Both the position numbers and the translations under genes were made by a program. Shown here piece by piece: positions 19,400 to 27,097 of a DNA stretch of 64,000 nt; positions within the stretch are counted from its first letter, which is position 1, and each line of letters opens with the position of its first letter. The stretch is from Aliiroseovarius sp. S1339 (GTDB lineage Bacteria; Pseudomonadota; Alphaproteobacteria; Rhodobacterales; Rhodobacteraceae): contig NZ_JALPQG010000013.1 in the NCBI RefSeq assembly GCF_023195695.1, forward strand, positions 1-64,000, written 5' to 3'. The notes below the pieces were generated by a model that saw nothing but the letters and a program-made list of their open reading frames with translations, made no database searches and was not told the origin of the DNA.

Positions 19400-20545
19400 T
19401 CAGACCTCGCCCTTTTTACCCTTGCGCGAGAATGCGGTTTCACCGCCCTCGGCAAGAATTTTGGCTTGCTCTACCCATCCGTCACGCTCAATCCGGCCCT
19501 TAAAGGACAGTTGATCGTCAACCCAGGCAATTTCTTCCGCACCCCATTTGGCAATCTGGTCGAAATGCCAGAAGCCAAGGCCATTCAGGACACCTTCCAG
19601 CTTGGGGCCAACGCCCTTCAGCAGTTTCAGGTCATCCGCACCCGACTTGCGGGGGGCCTTCATGATGCGCGGTTTCTTAGTTTCTTTGCCCGCAACCGGC
19701 GCGACGGCAGGTTTTACCGGAGGTTTGGCAATTTTCTTGCTGTCGTCTGCGGGCACTTTGCGCACTGGCTTTTGCTTGTTCGCAGGCTTAGCACTTGCCG
19801 CCGGTTTCGGTGGTTGTGCCTTACCGCTGGTCGCATTCTTGCCCAGCCACGGCGTCAAAAGCGGACCTTCGCTGCCGTCGATCCGCTTCAACGTGTCGCC
19901 AAGGTCAGTGGCCAGTTGCGCGCTTGCGTTATACTGCGTCTTGCCGCTGTCATATTCTTTCAGGCTGGTCAGACCCGACAGAGGTTCAGACGCATAACGC
20001 CCGTTCTGCGGGCCCGGCACGGGCACATTGCCAGCGGCCAGATCATCCAGCAACTTGGCGAAGTTTTCGGCGGTCAGATCTTCGTAATAATCTTTGCCGA
20101 TCTGCGCCATCGGCGCGTTGGTGCACGCACCAAGGCATTCGACCTCTTCCCAACTGAATCTGCCATCAGCGGAAACAACATGCGGTTTGTCGGCGATCTT
20201 TTCACGGCACACGGCAATCAGGTCTTCCGCGCCACAGATCATGCAGGACGTGGTGCCGCAAATCTGGATATTTGCCACCGATCCAACCGGTTGCAGCTGA
20301 AACATGAAGTAGAACGAGGCCACTTCCAGCACGCGGATATAGGCCATATCCAGCATGTCAGCGATATGTTCAATCGCCGGCTTGGTCAGCCAGCCTTCCT
20401 GTTCCTGCGCGCGCCACAAAAGCGGGATCACAGCCGAGGCCTGACGGCCTTCAGGATACTTACTAATCTGCCCTTCGGCCCACGCAAGGTTGGCGGGCGT
20501 GAAAGCGAAGCTTTCGGGCTGTTCATGATACAAACGGCGGAGCAT
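19400..20545 (-). CDS. nuoE: NADH-quinone oxidoreductase subunit E with extra HhH tail
   Basis: A 381-residue subunit of the NADH module. Residues about 1-165 are the thioredoxin-like NuoE domain with the [2Fe-2S] N1a ligands CGTTSCMIC (C-x4-C) and CLGAC. After it comes a linker rich in Lys, Pro and Ala (about 230-290), then a helix-hairpin-helix-like domain (about 290-381) that E. coli NuoE (166 residues) lacks. An extended NuoE of this kind is known in Rhodobacteraceae and is often annotated as a fusion with a flap-endonuclease-like H3TH domain. The same domain recurs in the next gene. The start overlaps the nuoD stop (TAATG). Confidence 0.95.
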   Translation of the reverse strand: MLRRLYHEQPESFAFTPANLAWAEGQISKYPEGRQASAVIPLLWRAQEQEGWLTKPAIEHIADMLDMAYIRVLEVASFYFMFQLQPVGSVANIQICGTTSCMICGAEDLIAVCREKIADKPHVVSADGRFSWEEVECLGACTNAPMAQIGKDYYEDLTAENFAKLLDDLAAGNVPVPGPQNGRYASEPLSGLTSLKEYDSGKTQYNASAQLATDLGDTLKRIDGSEGPLLTPWLGKNATSGKAQPPKPAASAKPANKQKPVRKVPADDSKKIAKPPVKPAVAPVAGKETKKPRIMKAPRKSGADDLKLLKGVGPKLEGVLNGLGFWHFDQIAKWGAEEIAWVDDQLSFKGRIERDGWVEQAKILAEGGETAFSRKGKKGEV

Positions 20546-21768
20546 TAGCGGTCGATCTCCCCAAACACGATGTCCATGGTGCCGATAATGGCGGCGACGT
20601 CGGCCAGTTGGTGGCCAACGGCCACGTGGTCCATAGATTGAAGATGCAGATATCCGGGCGCGCGGATCTTGGCGCGGTAGGGTTTGTTCGACCCGTCCGA
20701 CACAAGATAGACGCCAAACTCGCCCTTGGGTGCCTCAACTGCGGCATAGACCTCGCCTGCTGGGACCTTGAAGCCTTCGGTGTAGAGTTTGAAGTGGTGA
20801 ATCAGGCTTTCCATTGAGCGCTTCATGTCGCCACGTGACGGCGGCGAAAGCTTACCGCGCGCCATAACGTCGCCCTGCCCTTCAGGGGCACGCAGCTTGG
20901 CGATGGCTTGGTGAATGATCGACAGAGACTGACGCATTTCTTCCAAGCGGACCAGATAACGGTCATAGCAATCGCCGTTGGTGCCGACGGGAACCTGGAA
21001 TTCAAATTCGTCGTAACATTCGTAAGGTTGCGCGCGACGCAAATCCCACGCCAGACCCGATCCACGCGCCATAATTCCGGAATATCCGTAGTTCTGGATG
21101 TCCTCTTCGGTCACAACGCCAATATCGACGTTACGCTGTTTAAAGATGCGGTTTTCAGTCAGTAGACCGCTAATGTCGTCCAGAACTTGCGGGAAGCCGT
21201 TGGCCCATGTTTCAATGTCGTCAATCAACTCGGGCGGAAGATCCTGATGCACTCCACCGGGGCGGAAATAGGCGGCGTGCATCCGCGCGCCACAGGCCCG
21301 TTCATAAAAGACCATCAGGTTTTCGCGCGCTTCCAGCCCCCAAAGAGGCGGCGTCAGCGCGCCCACATCCATGGCCTGCGTGGTCACGTTGAACACGTGG
21401 TTCATGATGCGGCCGATTTCCGAAAACAGAACCCGGATCAGAGAGCCACGGCGCGGAACCTCGACCCCGCACAGTTTTTCAATCGCCAGACACCAAGCAT
21501 GTTCCTGGTTCATCGGCGCCACGTAATCCAGCCGGTCGAAATAGGGCAAGTTTTGCAGATACGTGCGGCTTTCCATCAACTTTTCGGTGCCCCGGTGCAA
21601 CAGGCCGATATGCGGGTCAGCGCGTTCGACGATTTCGCCGTCCAGCTCCAACACCATGCGAAGCACGCCGTGGGCGGCCGGGTGTTGCGGGCCGAAGTTG
21701 ATGTTGAAATTGCGGATCTTCTGTTCACCGGTCTGGGTGTCGTTGAAGTCCTTGGATCCGTCCATCAT
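20545..21768 (-). CDS. nuoD: NADH-quinone oxidoreductase subunit D (49-kDa subunit)
   Basis: A 407-residue peripheral-arm subunit that forms the quinone-binding site with NuoB, derived from the large subunit of NiFe hydrogenases. Family stretches are [48 protein letters not shown]-type residues in [13 protein letters not shown] and [27 protein letters not shown] at the C-terminus. I start at 21768: the ATG shares four bases (ATGA) with the stop of the sulfotransferase gene, and GGTGAG precedes it. The upstream ATG at 21792 would lie inside that gene. Confidence 0.96.
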   Translation of the reverse strand: MMDGSKDFNDTQTGEQKIRNFNINFGPQHPAAHGVLRMVLELDGEIVERADPHIGLLHRGTEKLMESRTYLQNLPYFDRLDYVAPMNQEHAWCLAIEKLCGVEVPRRGSLIRVLFSEIGRIMNHVFNVTTQAMDVGALTPPLWGLEARENLMVFYERACGARMHAAYFRPGGVHQDLPPELIDDIETWANGFPQVLDDISGLLTENRIFKQRNVDIGVVTEEDIQNYGYSGIMARGSGLAWDLRRAQPYECYDEFEFQVPVGTNGDCYDRYLVRLEEMRQSLSIIHQAIAKLRAPEGQGDVMARGKLSPPSRGDMKRSMESLIHHFKLYTEGFKVPAGEVYAAVEAPKGEFGVYLVSDGSNKPYRAKIRAPGYLHLQSMDHVAVGHQLADVAAIIGTMDIVFGEIDR

Positions 21769-22607
21769 GCGCTCACCATCTTCTGGGTCCATTCCGTCGG
21801 AAGCTCACCCATGAACTTCTCGACAAAATTGTATTGCGGTTTCAGTGCTGCCTGCAATTGGGCGCGTTGACCCATGGGCAGCGCGGCTTTCGCACTTTGA
21901 TGCACCACACGATCAAACGATGCGGGCTGGGGAGCGATCCCCAGAAACGCACACAGACGTTCGATTGCGGCGGGAGTGAAAAGCCGTTCATAAAATTCGA
22001 TATGCAGGGCGTCGCGCGGGATCGCACGGGTCAGCCGGTTTAGCGTGCGACGATAGTTCGAACGGTCGAGGATATTGTCCGCCGTGCCGTTCAGCACGCC
22101 GTCAACCTTGGCGTCCAACGCCGTCTGGCCACCAGCCCCCGCGACCATGCGGATGTTTGACCAGATCCGGTCGACCGGATCGCGCATCAGGTAAACGAAG
22201 CGAACCTTGTCTGTCAGCGCTGCCATGGCTTTCAATGACGCTTCGCGCAGCAGCCCGTAGGCCGGCGTAAAATCACCGATCAGACGGGCGTTTTCACCGC
22301 CCTCTCGCACATATCTCAGATAGGCGGCATCGTCGCGGGTCTTGCCGTCAAAAGTTGCCAGCCAGCGTTCCAGATCGGCCACCAGCTGTTTTTGCCACCG
22401 TGTCGGACGATCACTGCGGGCGCGTTCAAGGCGGGCCTGCGCCTGCTTGCGGTAAAAATCGCCGGTGCCATGCTCCAACGCGTCGAAGTAATGCAATTCC
22501 TTCACCGCCGGGAAATGACAGTCCCGGTGCCCATACAGGTAGTCGAACAGCCAGCTTGTGCCAGCTTTCGTTGCCCCAAGGCAGAATATGAAGGTTTGCC
22601 CGCTCAT
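21765..22607 (-). CDS. PAPS-dependent sulfotransferase family protein embedded in nuo
   Basis: A 280-residue protein of the sulfotransferase family, which transfers sulfuryl groups from PAPS to hydroxyl or amino groups. The 5'-phosphosulfate loop is [14 protein letters not shown] (about 11-24; typical form PKxGTTWL). The 3'-phosphate motif is [14 protein letters not shown] at about 135-148, with the expected Arg and Ser. [19 protein letters not shown] at the C-terminus fits the PAPS-binding end of bacterial enzymes. No signal peptide or transmembrane helix is visible. It begins 5 nt after nuoC and overlaps nuoD by ATGA, so it is fully integrated in the operon. The substrate cannot be read from the sequence. 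GC content resembles that of its neighbours. Confidence 0.9.
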   Translation of the reverse strand: MSGQTFIFCLGATKAGTSWLFDYLYGHRDCHFPAVKELHYFDALEHGTGDFYRKQAQARLERARSDRPTRWQKQLVADLERWLATFDGKTRDDAAYLRYVREGGENARLIGDFTPAYGLLREASLKAMAALTDKVRFVYLMRDPVDRIWSNIRMVAGAGGQTALDAKVDGVLNGTADNILDRSNYRRTLNRLTRAIPRDALHIEFYERLFTPAAIERLCAFLGIAPQPASFDRVVHQSAKAALPMGQRAQLQAALKPQYNFVEKFMGELPTEWTQKMVSA

Positions 22608-22612
22608 CTGGT

Positions 22613-23224
22613 TCAGCCCTTGGCCTCGTCAGATTTTTCGTCTCCGGGCAGGATGTAGTTGGCCCCTTCCCATGGCGACATGAAATCGAACTGGCGGTAT
22701 TCTTGCGTCAGCGACACGGGTTCATAAACCACGCGTTTCTCAACTTCGTCATACCGCACTTCGGTATAGCCTGTGGTCGGGAAATCCTTGCGCAGCGGGT
22801 GACCTTTAAACCCATAGTCGGTCAGGATGCGGCGCAGGTCTGGGTGGCCCGAGAACAGGATGCCAAACATGTCGAACACTTCTCGTTCGAACCAACCGGC
22901 CGACGGGTGAACGTCAGTGATCGACGGCACCATGTCCGCTTCGCGCACCGCAACCTTAACGCGGATGCGCTGGTTCGTGTACATCGACAGGAAGTGGTAA
23001 ACCAAATCGAAGCGTTCTTCGCGCGACGGGTAATCAACCGCCGTAATGTCCACCAACGTCGAGAATTTGCAGGCCTTATCGGCCTTCAGAAACTCGATGA
23101 AAGACGGAATGGCCGACAGCGGCACATTAACGGTCAGCTCGCCAAAGGCGATGTCCCAGTTCAGCACGCAATCGGGGCGTTTTGCTTCCAGCAGACCGCC
23201 AAGTTCTTTCAGGGCGTCACTCAT
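22613..23224 (-). CDS. nuoC: NADH-quinone oxidoreductase subunit C (30-kDa subunit)
   Basis: A 203-residue peripheral-arm subunit of complex I. Characteristic stretches are [72 protein letters not shown] and [15 protein letters not shown]. It is separate from NuoD here, unlike the NuoCD fusion of E. coli. It starts 3 nt after nuoB and is followed after only 5 nt by the sulfotransferase gene instead of nuoD. Confidence 0.96.
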   Translation of the reverse strand: MSDALKELGGLLEAKRPDCVLNWDIAFGELTVNVPLSAIPSFIEFLKADKACKFSTLVDITAVDYPSREERFDLVYHFLSMYTNQRIRVKVAVREADMVPSITDVHPSAGWFEREVFDMFGILFSGHPDLRRILTDYGFKGHPLRKDFPTTGYTEVRYDEVEKRVVYEPVSLTQEYRQFDFMSPWEGANYILPGDEKSDEAKG

Positions 23225-23227
23225 CGC

Positions 23228-23752
23228 TTACCTCACAATCGTGCCGGTGCGGCGAATTTTGCGTTGCAGTTGCAGGATGCCATAGACCAGCGCCTCAGCA
23301 GTTGGCGGGCAACCCGGCACATAGATGTCCACGGGCACGATACGGTCACACCCACGCACCACCGAATAGGAATAATGGTAATACCCACCGCCATTTGCGC
23401 ATGACCCCATCGAGATCACATAACGCGGATCCGGCATCTGGTCGTAAACCTTGCGCAGCGCCGGGGCCATCTTATTGGTCAGCGTGCCAGCCACGATCAT
23501 CACGTCTGACTGACGCGGCGAGGCGCGCGGCGCAATCCCATAGCGTTCAAGGTCATAGCGCGGCATTGAGGCATGCATCATTTCAACCGCACAGCAAGCC
23601 AAACCAAAGGTCATCCAGTGCAGCGACCCGGTGCGCGCCCAGTTGATGATGTCGTCGGTGGTGGTCAACAAAAAACCCTTGTCGGCCAACTGCTCGTTCA
23701 TCAGGCGCGTGCCATGTTCGCGGTCGCCTTGTGCCGTGTTGGCTCCAGTCAT
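23228..23752 (-). CDS. nuoB: NADH-quinone oxidoreductase subunit B
   Basis: A 174-residue subunit carrying the terminal cluster N2, which hands electrons to quinone. The ligands are visible: tandem Cys in [23 protein letters not shown], Cys in [15 protein letters not shown] and Cys in [12 protein letters not shown] start at 23752 (MTGANTA), where the ATG overlaps the nuoA stop as TGATG and the N-terminus resembles Paracoccus and Rhodobacter NuoB. A start at 23761 (MGVMTGA) is also possible. Confidence 0.95.
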   Translation of the reverse strand: MTGANTAQGDREHGTRLMNEQLADKGFLLTTTDDIINWARTGSLHWMTFGLACCAVEMMHASMPRYDLERYGIAPRASPRQSDVMIVAGTLTNKMAPALRKVYDQMPDPRYVISMGSCANGGGYYHYSYSVVRGCDRIVPVDIYVPGCPPTAEALVYGILQLQRKIRRTGTIVR

Positions 23753-24117
23753 CACTCCCATTCGAGCGCCCCTTTTTTCCACTCATAGGCAAAGCCGATT
23801 GTCAGAACAGCCAGGAACACCATCATCGACCAGAACCCGACCAGCCCGACATCCTTGAAGGCCACGGCCCAGGGGAACAGGAATGCGATCTCGAGGTCAA
23901 AAATGATGAACAGGATCGCCACCAGATAAAACCGGACATCGAACTTCATCCGCGCGTCGTCAAAGGCGTTGAACCCGCATTCGTAAGCGCTGAGTTTTTC
24001 GGGATCAGGATTGCGCACTGCAAGCACGACGGCTGCAAGGATCAGAACAAGTCCGATAACAATGGCTAATCCAAGGAAAATGATAATGGGGAGGTATTCT
24101 TTAAGAAGGTCTTCCAC
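23752..24117 (-). CDS. nuoA: NADH-quinone oxidoreductase subunit A
   Basis: A 121-residue membrane subunit with three transmembrane helices; it is the first gene of the complex I operon. The conserved loop [43 protein letters not shown] is split by the second helix and includes the reactive Cys used as a marker of the active/deactive transition in mitochondrial ND3. The start codon is GTG with AAAGGAG 6 nt upstream. About 300 bp of non-coding sequence with a candidate promoter precedes it. Confidence 0.95.
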   Translation of the reverse strand: MEDLLKEYLPIIIFLGLAIVIGLVLILAAVVLAVRNPDPEKLSAYECGFNAFDDARMKFDVRFYLVAILFIIFDLEIAFLFPWAVAFKDVGLVGFWSMMVFLAVLTIGFAYEWKKGALEWE

Positions 24118-24132
24118 GTATGGCTCCTTTAA

Positions 24133-24170
24133 CGGTTTACCCGCCTGTCGCTAGCTATCAGCGGTTTACC
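24133..24170. repeat. Direct repeat CGGTTTACC upstream of nuoA
   Basis: Two identical 9-mers at 24133-24141 and 24162-24170 (GGTAAACCG on the nuo-coding strand), 29 bp apart. The distal copy coincides with the proposed -10 element of the nuo promoter. They could be binding sites for a regulator, or coincidence. Confidence 0.45.
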
Positions 24171-24191
24171 TTTGCGTGTGCGCAGGGTCAA
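24163..24191 (-). promoter_or_regulatory. Candidate sigma-70-type promoter of the nuo operon
   Basis: On the minus strand, TTGACC (24191-24186) is followed after exactly 17 nt by TAAACC (24168-24163). The -35 matches the consensus in five of six bases; the -10 is weak. Transcription would begin near 24156, giving a leader of about 40 nt before nuoA. The rest of 24118-24414 holds no supported gene. Confidence 0.4.
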
Positions 24192-24414
24192 CCGAGAGCC
24201 GCTCGCATTCGAGTTTGTGAATGCTTGCGTAAAACGAGTGGCGGAGCCGTCTGCATACCGTTGTTTGCAAGGGCTTCAGACACAGGTTAAGCATATCGCG
24301 CGCGCAGAATTGCGTCACCTGTTAACCAAAAAACCATCGCATTTTGCCGTCGCGCAGCAAACGAACGGCAAAACCGGCTTGGGAAAAGAGACTCACTTGC
24401 TTGAAAGCACGGCG

Positions 24415-24780
24415 CTAACTCCACGCCAACCGAACGCCGCACAGGACCAGAAGAACGGTCACCGGACCCCAAATTCGCCGTTCGGGTCGCGACGGGGTGG
24501 CAAGGTTTGCGACACATGTCATGACAGTCACCCCCAGCGCCGCCCAGAAGGTCCAAACAGGAAGTGTGCCAACAATTCCTGCCCGCGCTGCCATCGCCCA
24601 GCCCATCAAGCCAAGTATTGCTCCCTGCCCCACCGCCGCGAACCGCATCGGCACTGGCAACTGTCCCGGCCACCTGCCGCCATTCGCCAAGTGGCCCCAT
24701 GGTGCACCTGCCGCCATGCACGCCTGAAACAGCATAACGATGGCGATCAACGCGACATAGATGTATCCGGCCCAGGTCAT
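24415..24780 (-). CDS. Small hypothetical membrane protein
   Basis: A 121-residue hydrophobic protein with about four transmembrane helices (YIYVALIAIVMLFQACMAA, a helix after PMRFAAVGQGA, TFWAALGVTVMTCVANLA, VTVLLVLCGVRLAW). I do not recognise the family. It starts 22 nt after liuC and is probably the last gene of the liu transcript, though nothing links it to leucine breakdown. Codon use is GC-rich like its neighbours. No ATPase, quinone or metal motif is seen. Confidence 0.75.
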   Translation of the reverse strand: MTWAGYIYVALIAIVMLFQACMAAGAPWGHLANGGRWPGQLPVPMRFAAVGQGAILGLMGWAMAARAGIVGTLPVWTFWAALGVTVMTCVANLATPSRPERRIWGPVTVLLVLCGVRLAWS

Positions 24781-24802
24781 CGGCTCTCAGTCAGGTCAAG
24801 CA

Positions 24803-25585
24803 TCACGCCCAGCTTGGCTTGCGCTTGTCAAAGAACGCGGCAATGCCTTCCTGCGCCTCGGCACTTTCCCAGCGCGCGACCAGACCTGCGATAGTTTCGT
24901 CGATGATCGCTTCGGTGATCGGCGGTCCAAGACGGCGGGCCAGCGCCTTGGCTTCGGCCACCGCGCCGGGGGCGACGGAAAGGTAAGGTTTCACTTCGGC
25001 CTCGACAGCGGCGTCCAGATCCTCGGGCGCGACCGCTTTCGCCAACAGGCCCAGCGTTACGGCTTCTTCCGCGTCAAAAATGCGCGCCGACATGAAGACG
25101 CGCCGCGCCATCGCCTCGCCCAGACGGGCCAGCACATAGGGGCCGATGGTGGCCGGGATCAGGCCCAGCCGCGTTTCGGTCAGACCGAATTTCGCGCCGG
25201 TGACACCGATGGAGACATCGGACACCGAGGCCATGCCGACCCCGCCACCAAACGCCTGCCCTTGCACGCGGGCAATCAGAGGTTTCGGCATTTCATTCAG
25301 CGCGTTCAGCATCATAGCGAGCTTCTTGGCCTCAATCCCCCGTGTTTCCGGGTCGGCTGCCATCTGGTCCTGCATCCAGCGCAGATCGCCCCCCGCGCAG
25401 AAACTCTTGCCCGCGCCGGTCAGGACCACCACACGCACCGCTTCATCTGCGCCCAGCGCGTGGGCGGCGTCAGTCAGTTCCTCGATCATCTTGGCGCTGA
25501 GCGCATTGTGCTTGTCCGCACGGTCCAGAAGCAATGTCGCCACGCCACGCTCGTCAGCACGAATGGAAATCGTCTCGTAACCCAT
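24803..25585 (-). CDS. liuC: Methylglutaconyl-CoA hydratase (enoyl-CoA hydratase family)
   Basis: A 260-residue crotonase-fold enzyme. In this context it most likely hydrates 3-methylglutaconyl-CoA to HMG-CoA in leucine degradation. The CoA/oxyanion segments are SFCAGGDLRWMQ (about 62-73) and GQAFGGGVGMASVSDVSIG; ETRLGLIPATIGPYVLARLG carries the region of the second catalytic Glu. The family alone does not fix the substrate; the assignment rests on its place between the HMG-CoA lyase gene (2 nt upstream) and the operon end. Confidence 0.88.
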   Translation of the reverse strand: MGYETISIRADERGVATLLLDRADKHNALSAKMIEELTDAAHALGADEAVRVVVLTGAGKSFCAGGDLRWMQDQMAADPETRGIEAKKLAMMLNALNEMPKPLIARVQGQAFGGGVGMASVSDVSIGVTGAKFGLTETRLGLIPATIGPYVLARLGEAMARRVFMSARIFDAEEAVTLGLLAKAVAPEDLDAAVEAEVKPYLSVAPGAVAEAKALARRLGPPITEAIIDETIAGLVARWESAEAQEGIAAFFDKRKPSWA

Positions 25586-25587
25586 GA

Positions 25588-26445
25588 TCAGTCCCCTGCC
25601 CGCATTTGCCGCGCCATCCGGGCAGCCTTTTCAAGAATGTCCCGGTCCAACCCGGTCGAATAGCCCAGCGCCGTGACGCGGTCATGCACCGCCTCGGTCG
25701 CCACGTTACCTTGAGCTCCCGGCGCATAGGGGCAACCGCCAAGGCCACCCACCGCAGCGTCAAACACGCGCAGACCCTTTTTCAACGACGCCTCGATATG
25801 GTCGCAAGCCCGGCCCGCCGTGTCGTGGTAATGGCCCGCGAACATATCTGGACCCGCCACGCTCAGCACCGCATCCAGCATCGCGTCGATGCTTGCGGGT
25901 GTCGCCTGCCCGATCGTGTCGCCCAGCGAGATTTCATAACATCCCATGGCGATCAGCTGCTCGGCCACCCATGCCACCTTGTCGGGCGGGGTCGGCCCGT
26001 CGAACGGGCAGTCGGTCACGCACGAGATATAGCCCCGCATCATGATCCCCGCCGCGCGCGCCGCGTCGGCCACGGGTTGGAACCGTTGAAGGCTTTCAGC
26101 GATGGTGCAGTTGATATTGGCCTTGGAGAACCCCTCAGACGCCGAGCCGAATATCGCGATCTCGTCCGCCCCGGCTGCCACCGCGCCTTCGAACCCGCGC
26201 AGGTTCGGGGTCAGCGCCGCATAGGACACATCCTTGGCCCGCGTGATCCCTGCCAGCACTTCGGCACTGTCCGCCATTTGCGGCACCCATTTGGGGCTGA
26301 CGAAGCTCGCGACCTCGATCCGTTTGAAACCCGCACCGGACAGAAGATCAACCAGCGCGATCTTGTCCTCGGTCGGGATCTGGCGTTTCTCGTTTTGCAG
26401 CCCGTCGCGCGGGCCGACCTCGAATATTTCGACATAGTCAGACAT
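25588..26445 (-). CDS. liuE: Hydroxymethylglutaryl-CoA lyase
   Basis: A 285-residue TIM-barrel lyase that cleaves HMG-CoA to acetoacetate and acetyl-CoA, the last step of leucine degradation. The N-terminal EVGPRDGLQNEKR holds the conserved catalytic Arg and Asp. SLGDTIGQATP and GHYHDTAGRA supply metal-binding His residues. VGGLGGCPYAPGAQGNVATE is the flexible catalytic loop with the active Cys. I start at 26445 (MSDYVEIFE); the ATG overlaps the GST stop by 8 nt. Upstream alternatives lie inside the GST gene. Confidence 0.95.
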   Translation of the reverse strand: MSDYVEIFEVGPRDGLQNEKRQIPTEDKIALVDLLSGAGFKRIEVASFVSPKWVPQMADSAEVLAGITRAKDVSYAALTPNLRGFEGAVAAGADEIAIFGSASEGFSKANINCTIAESLQRFQPVADAARAAGIMMRGYISCVTDCPFDGPTPPDKVAWVAEQLIAMGCYEISLGDTIGQATPASIDAMLDAVLSVAGPDMFAGHYHDTAGRACDHIEASLKKGLRVFDAAVGGLGGCPYAPGAQGNVATEAVHDRVTALGYSTGLDRDILEKAARMARQMRAGD

Positions 26446-27097
26446 CGGGCACCTCATAGAAGTCTTGGGCATAGAAGTTTTGCGGCCCTTCGATCTGCGC
26501 CGCCGCCTGCCAGCCGGGGCGCGCCTTCACCCGGTCGATATAGGCGCGCAGGTTCGGAAAATCGTCCAGATGCACGAAGAACGGCACCGCAAAGAGGTTG
26601 AAGCCCAACATCACATCCGCGCCCGAAAAGCCCGACGCGAGCAACCAGTCCTGCGCGCCCAATCGCCGCTCTAACGGGGCAAGCGTCTTTTCCAGCCGCT
26701 TGGTGTCCAGCTTGATCAGCAAGGGCGAACGTGCCGCCGGGTCCCGCAGAAACACCTGCGCCAGATTGAGGTTGGCGATCAACGCCGCCTGCGTTTCAGC
26801 GAAATGCAGGAATTCCAGATAGCGGGGGCGTTCCGGATGACCCGGTGCGCGGCCCAGCCCGGCCTCGGGTCGTGTTTCGCAGAGGTATTCGACGATCGCG
26901 CCGCTTTCAAACAACACCTGCCCGTCGATTTCCAGCGCGGGCACACGGCCTGCGGGACTGATCGCCAGAAAGTCCGGGTGGCGCAGCGACCCATCGGTGA
27001 TCGAATAGCATTCGATCGTCGAGCGCAGGCCCAATTCTTCCAACAGCCACAACACCCGGAAGGAGCGCGACCACGGCACATGATGCAGCTTGATCAT
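26438..27097 (-). CDS. Glutathione S-transferase family protein in the liu operon
   Basis: A 219-residue two-domain GST. The N-terminal thioredoxin-like domain begins KLHHVPWSRSFRVLWLLEELGL, with the catalytic Ser/Arg region typical of theta/beta-like bacterial enzymes, and includes GRVPALEIDG with the cis-Pro and FESGAIVEYL with the glutathione-binding Glu-Ser. The C-terminal helical domain includes FSGADVMLGFNL (N-capping box). It overlaps liuD by ATGA and liuE by 8 nt, so it is translated with the leucine pathway. A role in detoxifying reactive acyl-CoA or electrophilic intermediates is possible but unproven. Confidence 0.9.
   Translation of the reverse strand: MIKLHHVPWSRSFRVLWLLEELGLRSTIECYSITDGSLRHPDFLAISPAGRVPALEIDGQVLFESGAIVEYLCETRPEAGLGRAPGHPERPRYLEFLHFAETQAALIANLNLAQVFLRDPAARSPLLIKLDTKRLEKTLAPLERRLGAQDWLLASGFSGADVMLGFNLFAVPFFVHLDDFPNLRAYIDRVKARPGWQAAAQIEGPQNFYAQDFYEVPDV

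Noticed and set aside
24172-24894. 240-codon open frame across the nuo promoter region
   Set aside because: Low-complexity Arg/Pro/His-rich sequence antisense to the small membrane protein gene; no start signal.
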